DNA from: Cryptomeria japonica
Lineage: Eukaryota; Streptophyta; Pinopsida; Cupressales; Cupressaceae
Assembly (NCBI RefSeq): GCF_030272615.1
Contig: NC_081411.1
Span: 828,744,897 to 828,808,896 of the forward strand
Reading direction: 5' to 3'
DNA length: 64,000 bases
Part shown: in pieces, positions 48,401 to 60,200 of the stretch
How positions within the stretch are numbered: the first letter of the stretch is position 1
Layout: the number at the start of each line of letters is the position of its first letter
Notes under the pieces: model-generated
The model's database searches: none
The model's input: only the letters and a program-made list of their open reading frames with translations
Told to the model about the DNA's origin: nothing
Made by a program: the position numbers and the translations under genes

Positions 48401-51202
48401 ACTCAAATTGAAGCCAAATAGTGGCAGTTAGTTGAAATTGTGGTTGAATGGATGAGTGAGAATTTAATGGGCATGGGTTAGGGTTGCTAGTTTCTGGAAG
48501 GCAGATTAGGACCCTTGGATGCAGTCCATCCTGGCCTCTGATTCAAAATTGTAAAAAACTATAAAAGGTAGAGGCCTTTCTTTTGTAAAGGGTTAGATGG
48601 TTAGATAGTTAGAGATTGTTAAATAGTTAGAATCTGGTGAGAGAGTTAGATTTTAGAGTTAGAATAGGTTAGATTTTAAGCAGTAGCATAGAGATGCTGC
48701 AAAAATTGTTGTAATAGGCAGCTGAAATCAATATATAGTCATTGATTTGGTGTTTATTGTCTTGTTTTCATCCTGTTTGCATGGTTTCTCTCAGAATTTT
48801 AGATAGATCTTTCTGTTTTGGGTGTGCAGGTATTTGATAGATTCAGGCTCATACCATTGAGGATATACTGATTGTGTATCCTTTTGTATGGTTAACCTGA
48901 GCCTTTAATTGTGCTTAGTTCAATTGCAGGTGTCCGTCTGAGCTGCACCAGAATTGGGTGCTTAGCCATGCGTCTCCAGTCTGAAAACCTTCCAAGTCCC
49001 TTTGAAGATTGCACTGTTCCTGCAAAGTTGTGAGCTATTTTGGCCAAGCAGGAATTGGTTATGTTGAATCCATCTACCCGCATACTCGTGTTGTTAGTTT
49101 TACATCTCCTAAACCTTTCCTTTTGCTCTTTATCGCGTAATTCGAGAATCACAGTAGACCAGCTTGTTGCAAATCGTAAGTCCCTTTGTGTTCCCAACAA
49201 ATCACATCGACCACTGAGTAATCCCGCAGTCAAGACCTGACAATCAAAACCTTGAGGTCCTCCCCTTTTATCAAACAAAAAATAGCATTAGGGATTTCCT
49301 TATCTCAAGAGAGGATGGGATACTCAGCGAGTACATTCTATTTTGCGTTGGCCGGATGAAGTCGCAAGTTCAGCGATTTTAGACACGTCAACATGGTGCC
49401 ATTTTGAATTGGGGAAGTTGTGTCATTACCAGACCACCACCACACCACATAAGCGTGATTTTTGAACTTTTGTTCCTGCACATTGAAACTGATCCAAATC
49501 AGCAGCATCCATTCAAATAAATCACTACAACGATAATGTTAAATCATCAACATAATCATAAATGCTGATCATTATAAATCATCAAATAATCATATAGTAA
49601 AATCCAAACTCGCTAGCAAATATTCAGAATTTAGTGCCAAAGTGCATCAAGGCCAGACAGCATCCTATAAGCATTTGCCTACTGATCAATAAAATTTTGG
49701 CTCAACAATATGTGTACAGAATTTAGCTACAATAACCAATGAATTAACTATGTTTGTGTCCTCTATTTGTGCTTTGGACGATTCTGCTTCAGCAAGTGGT
49801 ACATGATTTTTACTTAAGGTATCCATTGATTACTAAGTGAACGCCCATAGTTTTAATATTTATGAGTTATGGCATTCATGCTTGGGAGTGTGATAATTAT
49901 GATACCAAGTTTGTACTCACTGACTTGGAAGTTGAAACATGTTTGAGTTAGTAATATCCTTCTCTATATTTAGAGTCTTAATTGAAAATCCTTTGAGATT
50001 TAATAATAAGCAATAAGACAAGAATTTTCAGATGTGCGTCAAGATTGAATCAATACATTTATTTAAATCTCCTTAAATGGATAAAATGCTAATCAAAGAT
50101 GATATAGATTTAGTAAATAACTCATTCTTATGGATCAACATTCTTTGAGTTCGCTATAATTCCTCCACTCTTAAATCATAAAAACTTTAATGTAGAATAA
50201 AACAAGAAACATTATGCAGAGAATATGCCATGTAGCTCGACTAAGTATGTTTATCATTCATTATTGTTTGGTTGCTTATTGTAGCTCAAAAGTGTTGGGC
50301 AATTATAAGCTATAAATAGGTCATGCTATGTGCACTTATAATTCTTGTTTCTTGTTTCTTAAACTTCAGGGTTGTAGTGATATCTGAAGGTCATTCACCT
50401 GACCTTCTTACTCAAATGAATGCAGTCACACGTCGAATTGACCTTAGCTGCAAGTTGTTAGCACCTGTTGCTGCTGGATTCGTTATGAGTTATGCGTCTA
50501 TGGCAACATCTGCCATTTGTCTAGTTCTTTGGAACGTATTTTCTGTTGTCTTGGAATATTGGCTTTTATCTTCTGTGTATCATGCCATTCCCGCTTTGAA
50601 TCGAAGAACAGAGAAGGAGAAAAGGGGAGAAAATGTTTCTTTTGATGAGTCACTTGATCATGCAGGCAAGGAAACAAGCATAGTTCATTCAACTTCCAAC
50701 GAAGAAAACACTTCACTCCAGGAGAAACTTGAATTAAAAAGTTGGCGAAGAAAGCTATTGCAAAAATTTTTGCACATTCCTACTGTGGAAGCATGGCTAG
50801 TCTATTTCCAGCAGGATGTAGTGCTTGCAGGTTTTGCCCTAGCTATGCTCTACTTTACTGTGCTCAGGTGATTCTATTCTTGCTACAAATGTCTTTGCTA
50901 TTAAAATCTAATCTTCAATACACTCTGCCGAAGCTGCAGCTTGAGTTAGTTGTTTGAGAATATAGAATTTTGTTTGTTTCTTTAGATGCATTGACCTGAT
51001 CCCTTATAGAGCATTGCTTCTCCCTTGCAGTTTTGGTACACTGATGACAGCAGCTTTAAAATGGAAGGGCATCCAATCATATGTGCTAGGTCTTGCTCGT
51101 GGAGTGAGTGCTGTTATTGGTATTTCTGCAACACTACTCTATCCTATAGTACATTCTCATCTGCAATCACTCCGCACAGGACTTTGGTCTATTTGGACTC
51201 AG
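33213..51202 (+). CDS. ferroportin / iron-regulated transporter (SLC40 family), exons 1-5, 3' end outside window
   Basis: The family is a multi-pass membrane exporter of ferrous iron and related metals such as Co or Ni. The plant IREG1/FPN1 type acts at the plasma membrane and the IREG2 type at the vacuole. Exons 33213-33424, 41091-41241, 41436-41629, 50370-50867 and 51031-51202 join in frame with GT-AG borders to give 409 residues; the usual total is near 500. The start is ATG 33213 (MAELEEHLLP), with an acidic N-tail. Family signatures are GHFLARWGARMWEFSVGL (62-79), an IERDWVVV...EGHSP segment at the exon 3/4 join (residues about 181-194), and FGTLMTAALKWKG (353 on). The charged stretch after residue 255 fits the large cytoplasmic loop. 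There is no chloroplast-type leader, so IREG1/2 is likelier than the plastid IREG3/MAR1 type. No stop or shift is seen. The last exons (about 100 residues) are not found before 64000. Confidence 0.92.
33425..38247 (+). other. ferroportin intron 1, left part
   Basis: No intact gene. A possible Copia integrase relic is entered at 34756. Short open frames around 35.4-37.6 kb are interrupted and show no recognisable domain. Confidence 0.5.
34756..34990 (+). pseudogene. possible Copia integrase relic in intron 1
   Basis: The frame reads LASDNQGEYFAWKIIDTL and then a stop, resembling the SDNGGEY core block of Copia integrases. Little similarity is recognisable beyond it, so this is a weak call. 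Confidence 0.3.
38265..38643 (-). mobile_element. tRNA-related SINE with 17-bp target duplication
   Basis: The 379-bp insert is flanked by the perfect 17-bp repeat CCCCATTGTGATATTAC (38248-38264 and 38644-38660). On the - strand it starts with a GC-rich head containing a B-box-like ATGTTCGACTC near 38575 and ends CCGATCAAAAAAAAAA at 38265. A head with polymerase III promoter features, an A-tail and a long target duplication are the hallmarks of LINE-driven retroposition. The middle holds repeated CTCCTTATC(T/A)CTCCA phrases. Confidence 0.85.
38779..38800. repeat. TA dinucleotide microsatellite
   Basis: About eleven TA units. Two more short TA runs lie in the loop of the nearby inverted repeat. 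Confidence 0.9.
38912..39509. repeat. long inverted repeat (184-bp arms, 230-bp loop) in intron 1
   Basis: 38912-39095 pairs with the reverse complement of 39326-39509. The outer ends read ATATATGTGCCTTATTGA, the inner ends TTCGTGGTAA. Arms have equal length and only scattered mismatches. The loop is almost entirely AT with TA, TG and ATATGTA microsatellites. It may be a foldback or miniature transposon; no clear flanking duplication could be fixed because the borders are AT-rich. Confidence 0.9.
39510..41090 (+). other. ferroportin intron 1, right part
   Basis: No gene, repeat boundary or domain recognised. Confidence 0.5.
41091..41241 (+). CDS. ferroportin exon 2
   Basis: Acceptor TTACAG|A completes the split arginine codon. 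It encodes residues 71-121 (MWEFSVGLFMLDVWPSSLLL... to RTHYIK). Donor AAG|GTCTGT. Confidence 0.92.
41436..41629 (+). CDS. ferroportin exon 3
   Basis: Encodes residues 122-185 plus part of W186 (VLKVLVGLQNISFIVAGGA... ILIERDW). Intron 2 before it is only 194 bp. Donor TTG|GTAAGC. Confidence 0.92.
41630..43221 (+). other. ferroportin intron 3, left part
   Basis: Mostly featureless. One open stretch at about 41906-42083 (MDFLGQLGFTDSVLSPDQEEE...) has exon-like borders and is discussed as a finding. The rest shows nothing recognisable. Confidence 0.5.
43222..43997 (+). repeat. truncated 5' LTR of W
   Basis: Contains only the last 776 bp of the LTR. The upstream neighbour (ACACACACAAAACGCATA) is unrelated to the right LTR, so sequence was lost here or the element was truncated. 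Confidence 0.8.
44338..45336 (+). pseudogene. gag-like coding region of W
   Basis: Two frames, 44338-44970 and 45001-45336, are separated by a stop and shift. The first carries two His/Cys clusters, CRIHDTTAHDELNC (C-x2-H-x4-H-x4-C) and CRIHRTPHSEFTC (C-x2-H-x3-H-x4-C). They resemble the CxxHxxxGHxTxxC knuckle of plant Gypsy gag proteins. The remainder is acidic and unrecognised. No protease or polymerase block follows. Confidence 0.5.
45337..46659 (+). other. W internal non-coding region
   Basis: No coding motif recognised. TTTTTGTTC- and TAGTTTAG-rich stretches occur around 45660-45750. Confidence 0.45.
46660..47576. repeat. degenerate TCCGAA/TTCGGA repeat region in W
   Basis: At least a dozen occurrences of TCCGAA, TTCGGACC or GCCGAA(A/C)TTCGGACC are spread over about 900 bp, often within a frame such as CGAACTTCGGACCC(C/T)AAGGG. 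TCCGAA and TTCGGA are reverse complements, so the region is rich in small inverted repeats. Open frames through it on both strands are by-products of its low-stop composition. Confidence 0.7.
47577..49393 (+). repeat. 3' LTR of W (about 1.8 kb, start inferred)
   Basis: The end at 49393 is fixed by the left copy. The start TGTTAGGATTTT at 47577 is inferred from the preceding purine tract. A TATA box CTATAAAAGG lies near 48560, giving a conventional U3-R-U5 layout. TGGTG follows the LTR, but no partner duplication survives on the left. Confidence 0.6.
49394..50369 (+). other. ferroportin intron 3, right part
   Basis: No feature recognised before the acceptor at 50369. Confidence 0.5.
50370..50867 (+). 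CDS. ferroportin exon 4
   Basis: Acceptor CTTCAG|G completes W186. It encodes to S352 and includes VVVISEGHSPDLLTQMN, membrane helices, the long charged loop (NRRTEKEKRGENVSFDE...) and FQQDVVLAGFALAML. Donor CAG|GTGATT. Confidence 0.93.
51031..51202 (+). CDS. ferroportin exon 5
   Basis: Acceptor CTTGCAG|T. It encodes residues 352-409 (FGTLMTAALKWKG... LRTGLWSIWTQ). Intron 4 is 163 bp. Donor CAG|GTATGT opens intron 5, which exceeds 12.8 kb. Confidence 0.92.
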
Positions 51203-53185
51203 GTATGTATCTGGTGTTTCTTAATTTCCTATTACTAGTGATTTTGGAGCAAGAGGAAATCTATTCATCTATATGACATGGATTGAGAGAGTCATGATTT
51301 CTAAATTTATTGATGCAGCAACCTCTGAAGATAGAAATCCAATTTGGACGTGCATGCAATTGACATTTAGAAGTTACCAGTATGCTTTTCTATCAGGGAT
51401 ACTTCCCTTTGTTTGTTATTTGAGCGTATATAACTGTTTATCAATTAAAGGAAATTTTGTTTCTTGTCAGATTTTATGACATAAGTCCTCTAACTTGCAC
51501 AATGTGGGAAATAAATTGCAAGAGCAAAAAAGACACGAATAATGAAATCTTGCCTTTAGTTGGAAATGGAAGACACTTTTGGAGATTATTCGCCTATTCT
51601 TGTTATGACCCAAGGTTTAGTGGATTGGTTAACCGATCTGCAGATCACCTACTATGATTGAAACAGACAATTGTTTGAAGCAGCACAGTATTTTGGTCAC
51701 TTCAATGAATCAGACATACAGATTAGCAGTCACAAACAAATTCCAGTAAACAGATTTATTTGTAGCAGACACTCCAAGATTGAGTTTCCTGTATGATTAT
51801 AAATTTCAGAATTCCAAGTTCTTATGAATTTTTATGTTCGTAGGCCCTAAAGTTAGGATGGATTATAACAAAGATTCAATTGTTTCTTGGAGCCAACAGG
51901 CTTTTATCGGGTCTTCCCACTTGCTTCAAAACCTTGTCTCCTCTCAATCCCGTGATCTGTTTCTCTGACTAGTAGCACATGGAAATAAGGGTTAGTTGCC
52001 TTTCTAAGTGTGCAGTCAGCTCACAACAATGTCTCTCATGGGTTTGAGTTGTGAAATTCTCAAACCCTCATGCCCCAGCTGGATATATCCTCTGACCTGT
52101 AACTTGCTGGCGACCTGATCGGAGTTGTCTGCTATAGCTTGGCTTGATAATCGCCAGATTTGGGCATTGCAGAGGTAGGGTTTTTGGATCTACTCACTAT
52201 TGGAATTCAGTTTGTACTTCGCCTAGGAACTAGGTGGAAGACTCTGCACTTTGGGTGCTCTAGCTTCCTAATTGCATCTGCTTTACAGTTTCCTGGTTAC
52301 GATTCTTGGATCTACTTGTGAATACCGCCCAGCTGGACCTCCTGTGTCTGATGGATGTTCTAATACTAGTAGGCTGAGTGAAATTATGTCTGGGATGGCG
52401 ATAGAACATCCCAACTTGGATTTGCTCTCAATTAACAGTGTTCTCAGATCTGAAGATGTCTTCTCACTGCTAGTGTAGACATGGAACTGTTCTTTAACAA
52501 GGCCTCTGATACAATGTTTCTGCTCACAATTACTCCAGACTTGCACAAGGTTTGAGCAGAATAAATCATAAAATTGCAGAAGGGAAAGGGATATTGATGG
52601 CAGGTTAAGGTTTTCATCCCAACCTCATCTCACAAACAAGGGTTTCATTCTACAAGTGTTATCAAACTCGAAAGTTGTCCAAAATAGCCAGCATACCCCT
52701 CCAGCAACCAGCCAATGCTAGATAAGGCAACTGGGCCTAGCTTGAAATTTAAATTTGAGCAGCAACTTTTTAAAATTTAAAATTTTGATTTTAACATATA
52801 TTTTACATTTTAATATTTATTGATTATTATATACATTAATAGTGTTTAAAAATACTTGTAAATTTAATGCTTGTAATAACCACCCTAGATTTTCTTTTTT
52901 GAAAACAATATGTAAACTCAACACAACATATCAACGTTGATATCTCTACTGTCATAAAGTGCTGTTACAAATAAATGGTATATGATACTAGTGCTGATGC
53001 AAAGTGGCATTGATAAAATCATTTCTAAAGCCAAAATACATAAACCCAACACCCAACGTGCAAATTGACCATTTTACCTCAAGATTATATGGCTGGTATG
53101 ATTAAGGACAGGTTTGTAAATCACCAAATTAGTTGTAGCATGCACTGTAGTAGGTACGGTATGATTAGAGGAGTTGTTGCAGGTC
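51203..53185 (+). other. ferroportin intron 5, left part
   Basis: No continuing ferroportin exon, repeat border or protein domain is recognised. Short open frames here lack any motif. Confidence 0.5.
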
Positions 53186-53190
53186 TGAAG

Positions 53191-54857
53191 TGTTGGTGTA
53201 AAAAGAGACTTTATCAAACTAGTTAGCTTTTAGCCAACCTAGAGAGAGTCCTATTCACATCACTTTAAGTTTACTTAGAGTTATTTTAGAGATTTGTCTC
53301 ACCTCATGTGGTTGAGACTGTGTACTCTGTAAAGTTCCTTAACTAGGATTTGATTGCAGATAGTTGTATAACCCAGGATATAAAAGAAATTTATTTGTAC
53401 AACACAGCCAATGGTGGATTATTGGAATACAAAGGAACATCATCATACAGTATTTTTATTTGGAGTCTTCCCTATTTGTTCAATGCACAGTGACTCTAAT
53501 TCTATTTTCATAATTACTGATAGACATAGCATTTGCCAACAGAAACTTGAACAATCATTATTCAAGGAAGTCGATAACAGTTTATTAAATATTCCACCAA
53601 GAAACTGGTAAGAGAATTTCTTTTTATTGTGCACCTGGAACTTTTAGAAATCCTTAGATTAATTGTTGAATGCTCTGGTGATCTCCACGGGGAAAGATTC
53701 GAGCCCATAGTTGCTATTTCAATCCTTCGATAACAAACCGCAAACAAACACATATCCCTATAATGACTCCAACTGAATAATAGACGGAATTAAAGCTTCG
53801 GACTTTCACGGAATTAAAGCTTCACAAGGAGATTGCCGTGTGGCTGTAGCAGGCTGATTCGATTATCTTAGCGGAAAGAGCTTAGGTGGCTTTTCACGTC
53901 ACAAAGATTAATTACGCTGCTCATGTGTTTTCTCTTCCGTCTACTGCTTCACACCTTTTATCGGCCATTCCGCATATTATTATGTCCATTAATTGATCAC
54001 TGCTTCTTCTAGAATAATCGTGCCATTCTTCACAAACATTAATTAAGTGACTGTGGCTTCTCACAATGGTTATCGGGCACAGATAAAATATTTGTATCAA
54101 CTGTCAAAGGTGGCACAGATAATTATCTTTGTCAATGGTCTCCTTTTTAATTTTTTTCAACAATTCCAATAGGCCAGACTTCAAATTCTGACGAAAAGAA
54201 TCATTTCTTTTTTTGTCTTTTGTCCTCGGACAAATTCTTCAGAAACTACCAAAAATCTTCCAAATATTTCTCCAGGCATAAACGTCGAATGCAATGTCAT
54301 GCCTTTATTCTCAAAATAAGTTGGTTTTATTATTTCCCGTAGGAAACTACCTTATTATTTAAATAATAGTTGAGAACTATTACTTAAATAATTACGGTGT
54401 TTATTCCATTTTATTCAACAATGCTTTAATAATATTAATTATTTATATTAATCTATGAATGGAATATTAATATAAAATAATTAATATTGTTTCAAATTTA
54501 CTTTTTGCAACTTATTTATTAGGGGACATTACATACTCACATAGTGACATAGTGAGATACCTATCGTATGTACATTTATCACTTGCTCACACACTTGTCA
54601 AGTGTGCTCACAAGTGTCCCACATTTGGAGGATTAGTCATTTGTTGTTTACGACTTGCCTACCTCCACTAACTTGCCTAAATATGTAAGCCTACATTTTA
54701 CATTTTACTCACACTTATATTCAATCAATTGTTTCATTGCTCTCATCTATTTTGTTTTGCATGCTATTATTTTTTAATTATTGCAGAGCATACGAATGCT
54801 TGACTTTCTCAGCTCAACCAAGTGCTATCATGCATCCAGTTTTTCTTGGGTTTAACA
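53191..54857 (+). repeat. left LTR of Y, interrupted by solo LTR Z
   Basis: Segments 53191-53327 and 54539-54857 align with the intact right LTR 63123-63561. They share TTTTAGCCAACCTAGAGAG, CACTTGCTCACACACTTGTC and GAATGCTTGACTTTC. Confidence 0.9.
53328..54533 (+). mobile_element. solo LTR Z inserted in the left LTR of Y
   Basis: A 1,206-bp block, TGTAAAGTTCC...GGACATTACA, flanked by TACTC at 53323-53327 and 54534-54538 and absent from the right LTR of Y. A TATA-like GATATAAAAG lies near 53377. The right part is AT-rich. No internal domain is present. Confidence 0.88.
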
Positions 54858-56427
54858 TGGTATATCAGATCCTTGCTGGTTTGATTACTAGTCTGGTAAT
54901 ATGCATAGTTTATTTGGAAACAGTGGTGCATACAATATATTTATTTGTTGTTGCATTTCTGTGTATTTTAATGCATTTACAAAGGGTGTGATCTAAGCAC
55001 CCAAAACATGTTTTTTTTGCTGCCTACTCTCTTGGTATACTTGGCCTTTGATATGTTGAGTGGACAAGTTGAAATCAGTGTCAATTGCCATCAAATTTTT
55101 TTTTTTTCAGATCGAACAATCCAAAGAGTCACTAAAAGAGCTCCCCTCTATCATGCATAGCGACTAAAAGAAGGTGGAAGGCCGATTCACATCAGTCAAA
55201 AGATATTTTTACTGTGGGCAATCTGAAAGATGCCAAATCTATTTAGATTTATTTTTATTAGCAACAGTCCATGTGTTGCATGGATTAAACTGTTTTGCAT
55301 GCATATGCATTTTGCAGTTTTAATGATTGGAGATTGGAGTTTAATGCATGTTGTTGAATGGTAGTTGCACCAAAGTTGCAGAAGTTTGTCTTGAAAGCTT
55401 GGTAGTTTGGTGATTTAATGTATTTATTTAATGTGCATTAATTTCTTTCAACAACAACAACCTCCTTAGGTGCCTTAAGCTCCCATGCCCCTTGCTCAGT
55501 CAGTGCCACTTCAACAAGAATTTTATTAAGATCTGCAGACTTAGGCGGCTTCATTTGGACCCCCACGCATCCCCATACTCCTCCAAATCAGTCTGCAATA
55601 CAAATTTGATAGCATTTGTGCTGTGTGCTTTGCATTAAGAATTGTGGCACGCAGGCTCCATCACATGTGCCAAGTTTTTACTAGAGAAGGCAAGCAATCT
55701 ATAGTCGTCCAATCTTTGCAACTTGTTGCCATTAAATTCGCCAGCAGTTCAGCAGTTGACTCAGCCTCCTAGCTCTAGCCATTTCTACGGCTCCTCTTTC
55801 ATTGGACTTGGTCAACAGATCAACAACTTTCCACACGCATGCAACATTTCCCCACCTAATTAAACTTTCTACTCACATTCTCTAATAGTCAGAGGTTTAC
55901 AATTACCTGTAATATTTAATGTTAGTGGACTGTGAAGTTTTATAAGTGCTAGTAAAAGGAGGGATTTTTTCTTTTTTTTTGCATAACTTGCAAATGGGGG
56001 GATCTTTTTTCGATTGTGAATAGTCTTTGACAAGATAATTTATTTGCTGATTCGAATGAGTGGCTGGAATGATAGGCTGGATCTCACCTTAGGAATTTTT
56101 TGCTGATTTTTAGTGCTGATGTATTAAATTAGGTCAATTTTATGGGAACTTGTTTATGTAATAACTTTTGATTGGTAGCTTGAAATTGAGTACCGTTTTT
56201 TGCAAAAGGTAATGTTTTCACATTTCCTACACATTGGACCTATTTGCATTGTAAATGCACTAAGTTATAAAGTGCCAAAAACTGGAGGGTCACCAAATAT
56301 TGCATCAAGGGGAGGTGTCTTGAGTTGTGCCATTGAGTACTTCCATGAATCGTGTTTTTGAACACTTCCACATTTCCATTCAGCATTTCATTTTTCACAT
56401 TAAGTTTTGCAACCAAATCTACTAAAC
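54858..56427 (+). other. leader of Y
   Basis: Primer site at 54858-54872, then about 1.55 kb without a recognised gene. A short antisense open stretch at about 55570-55440 is mentioned as a finding. Confidence 0.5.
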
Positions 56428-57019
56428 ATGGAGTTTAACAAATCTATTAAGCCTTTAACACCCTTCAATTATCATGAATGGAAACTAACCATTTCCCTAA
56501 TGTTAAAGAATCAAGTGTTAAATAGGTAACTATGGGTACAAAAAAAGAACTCAATGCAGGAAAAGATAAGGAAAAGTGGTTTAATTATGGTCAAGCCTTT
56601 AGTTTATTGTGTTTAAATCTATCTCCAAAATGTCTATTCTATGTAGAGGCCTTGAAAACTCCCAATGAAGTTTGGCTAGCCCTTGAACAACTCTTTGTGA
56701 AGGTTGATGAACTACGGAGTCACGAGCTAGAAAATGAACTCCAAGTTTAAGTCCAAGAGACTTTGACACCTTGGAGGACTATTTCACAAAATTCAAATCA
56801 CTAAGGTTGCAACTCAAAGAATGTGGCATAGACAAGAAAGAGGATCATTTCATCCTCTCCATCTTTGAAGACAAGTCTTGAATATTTTATTTTTGTATCT
56901 ACCTTTCATTCCCACTAAGAGAGCTCTTGGACCCACATGGAAAATGCCATCTTTGAATAATTTTATTTAGACCTAATAAGGGAGCAAGATAACTTAATTC
57001 AAATGGGCACCTTGAAGAC
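56428..57019 (+). pseudogene. gag of Y, 5' part
   Basis: Starts MEFNKSIKPLTPFNYHEWKL, like the N-terminus of Copia-type gag proteins. A stop near 56523 and a shift follow, then KTPNEVWLALEQLF in another frame. It ends at 57019-57024, where Copia B is inserted (target CAATA). Confidence 0.7.
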
Positions 57020-57024
57020 CAATA

Positions 57025-57225
57025 TATTACGGAAACGTTATTGGTAAAAAATTATTGTTATATTAATAGATGAGCAAATACGCTCAATATAAAGGTTTAC
57101 ACAATGTACATAAAAGCAAGTTTCTAAAAAGAAACTACAAATAAGATCAGAAAGATCTTCTTAGAAATATTTACATAATATTACATAATTGAGCATTAAA
57201 TAAATAATAAAATATTATTCTAATA
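57025..57225 (-). repeat. 3' LTR of Copia B
   Basis: 201 bp, TATTACGG...TTCTAATA in + coordinates, equal in length to the other LTR. Confidence 0.92.
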
Positions 57226-60200
57226 CCCTCCCTTAATGCTCAATCTATCAACTACACCAATAGACCCCCTGAATTTTACAAACTTATCTGGACTGAGGGG
57301 CTTGGTGGTGAGAATATCTGCTGGCTGCTCCGCTGTAGGAACATATAGCAACTGAATGGATCCGTCTTCAACCAACTGTTGAATGTAATGACAATGAAGC
57401 TCTACATGTTTGGTTCTTTCATGGAAGACTAGATTCTTGGCAAGTTTGAGAACTCCCTGATTGTTAGAGAACAAGGGAGTCGGACCTGCTTGAGCTATTT
57501 GCATATCCGCAAGCATCCAACGAAGCCAAACTGCTTCACAAGTTGCCTTAACTGCTCCCCGATATTCTGCTTCTATCGAGGAGAGAGCCACTACCTGCTA
57601 CTTCTTACTAGTCCAAGTGATTGCACCGGATCCCAAACTGAACACATATCCAGAGGTTGACATCAACCGAACCTGCCCAATCTGAATCTGTGAACCCACT
57701 AAGTCTAGGATCATGACTCCTAGTGTAAAGAAGTCCATAATCAGAGTTGCCTTTCACATAACGCAGCACACGCTTCGCTGCTACCCAATGATCAGCCTTG
57801 GGGGCTGTCATGAAGTGTGAAATGTAGCTCACTGCAAAACTGAGATCAGGTCAAGTAACAGTAAGATAGATGAGACTGCCCACTAGTTGCCTGAATTGTG
57901 GTTCATCTACAGGAGGAGAATCAGACTTGGCTAACAACTTCAAGCCAGTCTCCATAGGTGTGGAAGCAAGTTTGCAATCCTGCATTCGAAACCTGTCAAG
58001 CAAGTTCCTGGCATACTTAGACTGAGAAATAAAAATGCTACCATCAGTCTGCCAAACCTCAACACCCAAACAATAATGGAGAAGCCCCAAATATGTCATA
58101 TCAAAATCCTGGCACAGATCTTGTTTGATTTCTGCAATCAAATGTGCTGAACTACCAGTAATGATTAAGTCATCCACATAGACAACAAGAAAGAGAATAT
58201 CATCACCAGAGTATTTGATATCTAGATTACTGTTAGAAGGGCAACGGTGAAAACCATGAGCAACCAAGTACTGATCAATCTTAATATACCACGCTCGAGG
58301 TGCCTCTTTAAGTCCATAGAGTGCTTTAACGAGTCTACATACTTGATGTTCTTTGCCAACAACCTTGAAACCAGGAGGCTGCGTCATGTAGACTTCTTCC
58401 CGCAACTCACCATTGAGGAAGGCACTCTTAACATCCATTTGATGGTCTTTCCATCCAAACTGAGCTGCAATAGCAAGAATAAGACAAATGGTACTCATCT
58501 TGGCAGTTTGAGCAAATGTCTTCTCATAATCAATGCCCTCCTGCTGTGAATCCTTGAGAAACTAAGCTGGCCTTGTATTTATCTAAGGTACCATTTGCAT
58601 GATACTTGACCTTATAGACCCATTTGCAACTAATGGGTTTCTCCCCTGGAGGAAGATTAGAGAGAACCCAGGTGTTGTTCTTCAGAAGGCTTTGGTATTC
58701 TACATCCATTGCCTGTTCTCGCTTTGGAATCCCTTTTGCTTCGGTATAGGTCTGAGGCTCATAAATGTTGTGAATGTTGGCCATGAGAGCAAAGTTAACT
58801 GTATTTTGCTGCTTGTCCTTATTTCTGGAAGATCTACCCTCAATGAACTCATCAGGACGAAGATCACTGATGGTCTTAGCCCACCACTTAGGCCGAAGAG
58901 TAGATGTGCCAACATCAGATGAAGGAGGAATAACTAGAACGGGAGGAGGAAGAGGATCGGTAATAGGTGGAAGATTAGCATCATCTGGAGGAAATTCAGT
59001 TAGTGCATCACCAAATTCAGATTCTGCATCATCCCTCCCATTAGGTGAACCAAATGGAAGACGAATACCTAAATCAGAAGCCTTCAAAGACAGATCCTCA
59101 GAATTCTGCTTAGACAAGGAAAGCTGAAATGGTCCTCGATCTTCATTAAAGACAACATCACGACTAAAGATGAGACGATCGGTGTCTACATCAATCAGTC
59201 GGTAGGCCTTATGGTGGTCTCTGTATCCTGTAAACATGAGCTTCTGACTCTTGGAATCCAACTTAGAGCGCTTGGCATCTGGAATCCAAACATATGCAAG
59301 AGAGCCAAAAACTTTTAAATGACTGATCCTGGGTTTGCGTTCAGTCCAGGCTCCTCATGAGTCTTCCCTATAACATCATGAGTGGGAAACCTATTAAGGA
59401 GATAGACTGCAGTAAACACTGCTTCTGCCCAGTACTTCTTAGGAACATTTCTGTGTTCCAGCATAGATCTAGCCATTTTTGTAATGGTACGGTTATGACG
59501 TTCTCCAACACCGTTTTGCTGAGGGGTGTATGGTGTGGTTAACTGGCCTTTTATGCCATGTGTATCACAGAAAGTGGAGAAAGCAGTAGAACAAAACTCC
59601 CCCCCATTATCAGACCTAAGAGTAATAATAGAACAACCAGACTCTTTCTCTACCAAGGCCTTAAATTTTTGAAATACAGGAAACACATCTGATTTTTGTC
59701 TAAGAAAGTACACCCACATCTTACGATTGTAATCATCAACAAAAAGTAAGAAATACCTGCACCCAATAATAGAAGTAGTATTCATTCGACTACATACATC
59801 AGCGTGGACCAAGTGCAGTACCTTAGAGGCTCGCCATGAGTTACCATCCTTGAACGGTGTCCTGTTCTGCGCGCCAACCTGACAAGCTTCACAAACTCGC
59901 TGATTTTGAGTTTGAATTTCAGGTAGGCCATGTACTAAATCTTCCCGAACAAGCTGAGCAAGATAATGAATGTTCAGGTGACCATATTGTTGATGCCATA
60001 GACGAGAGATAGAGGAGGATTTTGCTGCGAAGGCATGCTCAAGAGAATCACTTGTATCCACAAGTCTATAAAGACCATGATCCTCAATACCAACAACAAT
60101 TGTAGTGCGTCTTGCACGATCAATAATAGAACACTTATGTGCACTGAAGATGACATCAAGCTAAGGAGAATGCTGCATAATCTGACTCACAGAGAGAAGG

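Larger units (their letters stand above)
43222..49393 (+). mobile_element. gag-only Gypsy-like LTR retrotransposon W in ferroportin intron 3
   Basis: A 776-bp direct repeat (43222-43997 and 48618-49393) ends CACGTCAACA in both copies, with about 29 substitutions (about 96% identical) and no net indel. The left copy is followed by a primer-site-like TTGGCGCTAGAAGGAGGG. The right copy extends much further left, to a probable LTR start TGTTAGGATT near 47577 after the purine tract AGAAAGGGGATGAG. The left LTR is thus missing about 1 kb of its 5' part. The interior has gag-type zinc-knuckle coding sequence and no polymerase. It lies in the same orientation as the host gene. Confidence 0.78.

Noticed and set aside
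48892-49278. Antisense open frame, also at 43496-43804
   Set aside because: It lies in the LTRs of W and is present in both copies because of the LTR repeat.
54737-54991. Membrane-like 84-codon frame, with a partial copy at 63363-63638
   Set aside because: It starts inside the LTR of Y and runs over the LTR end and primer site. It is not an exon of ferroportin.
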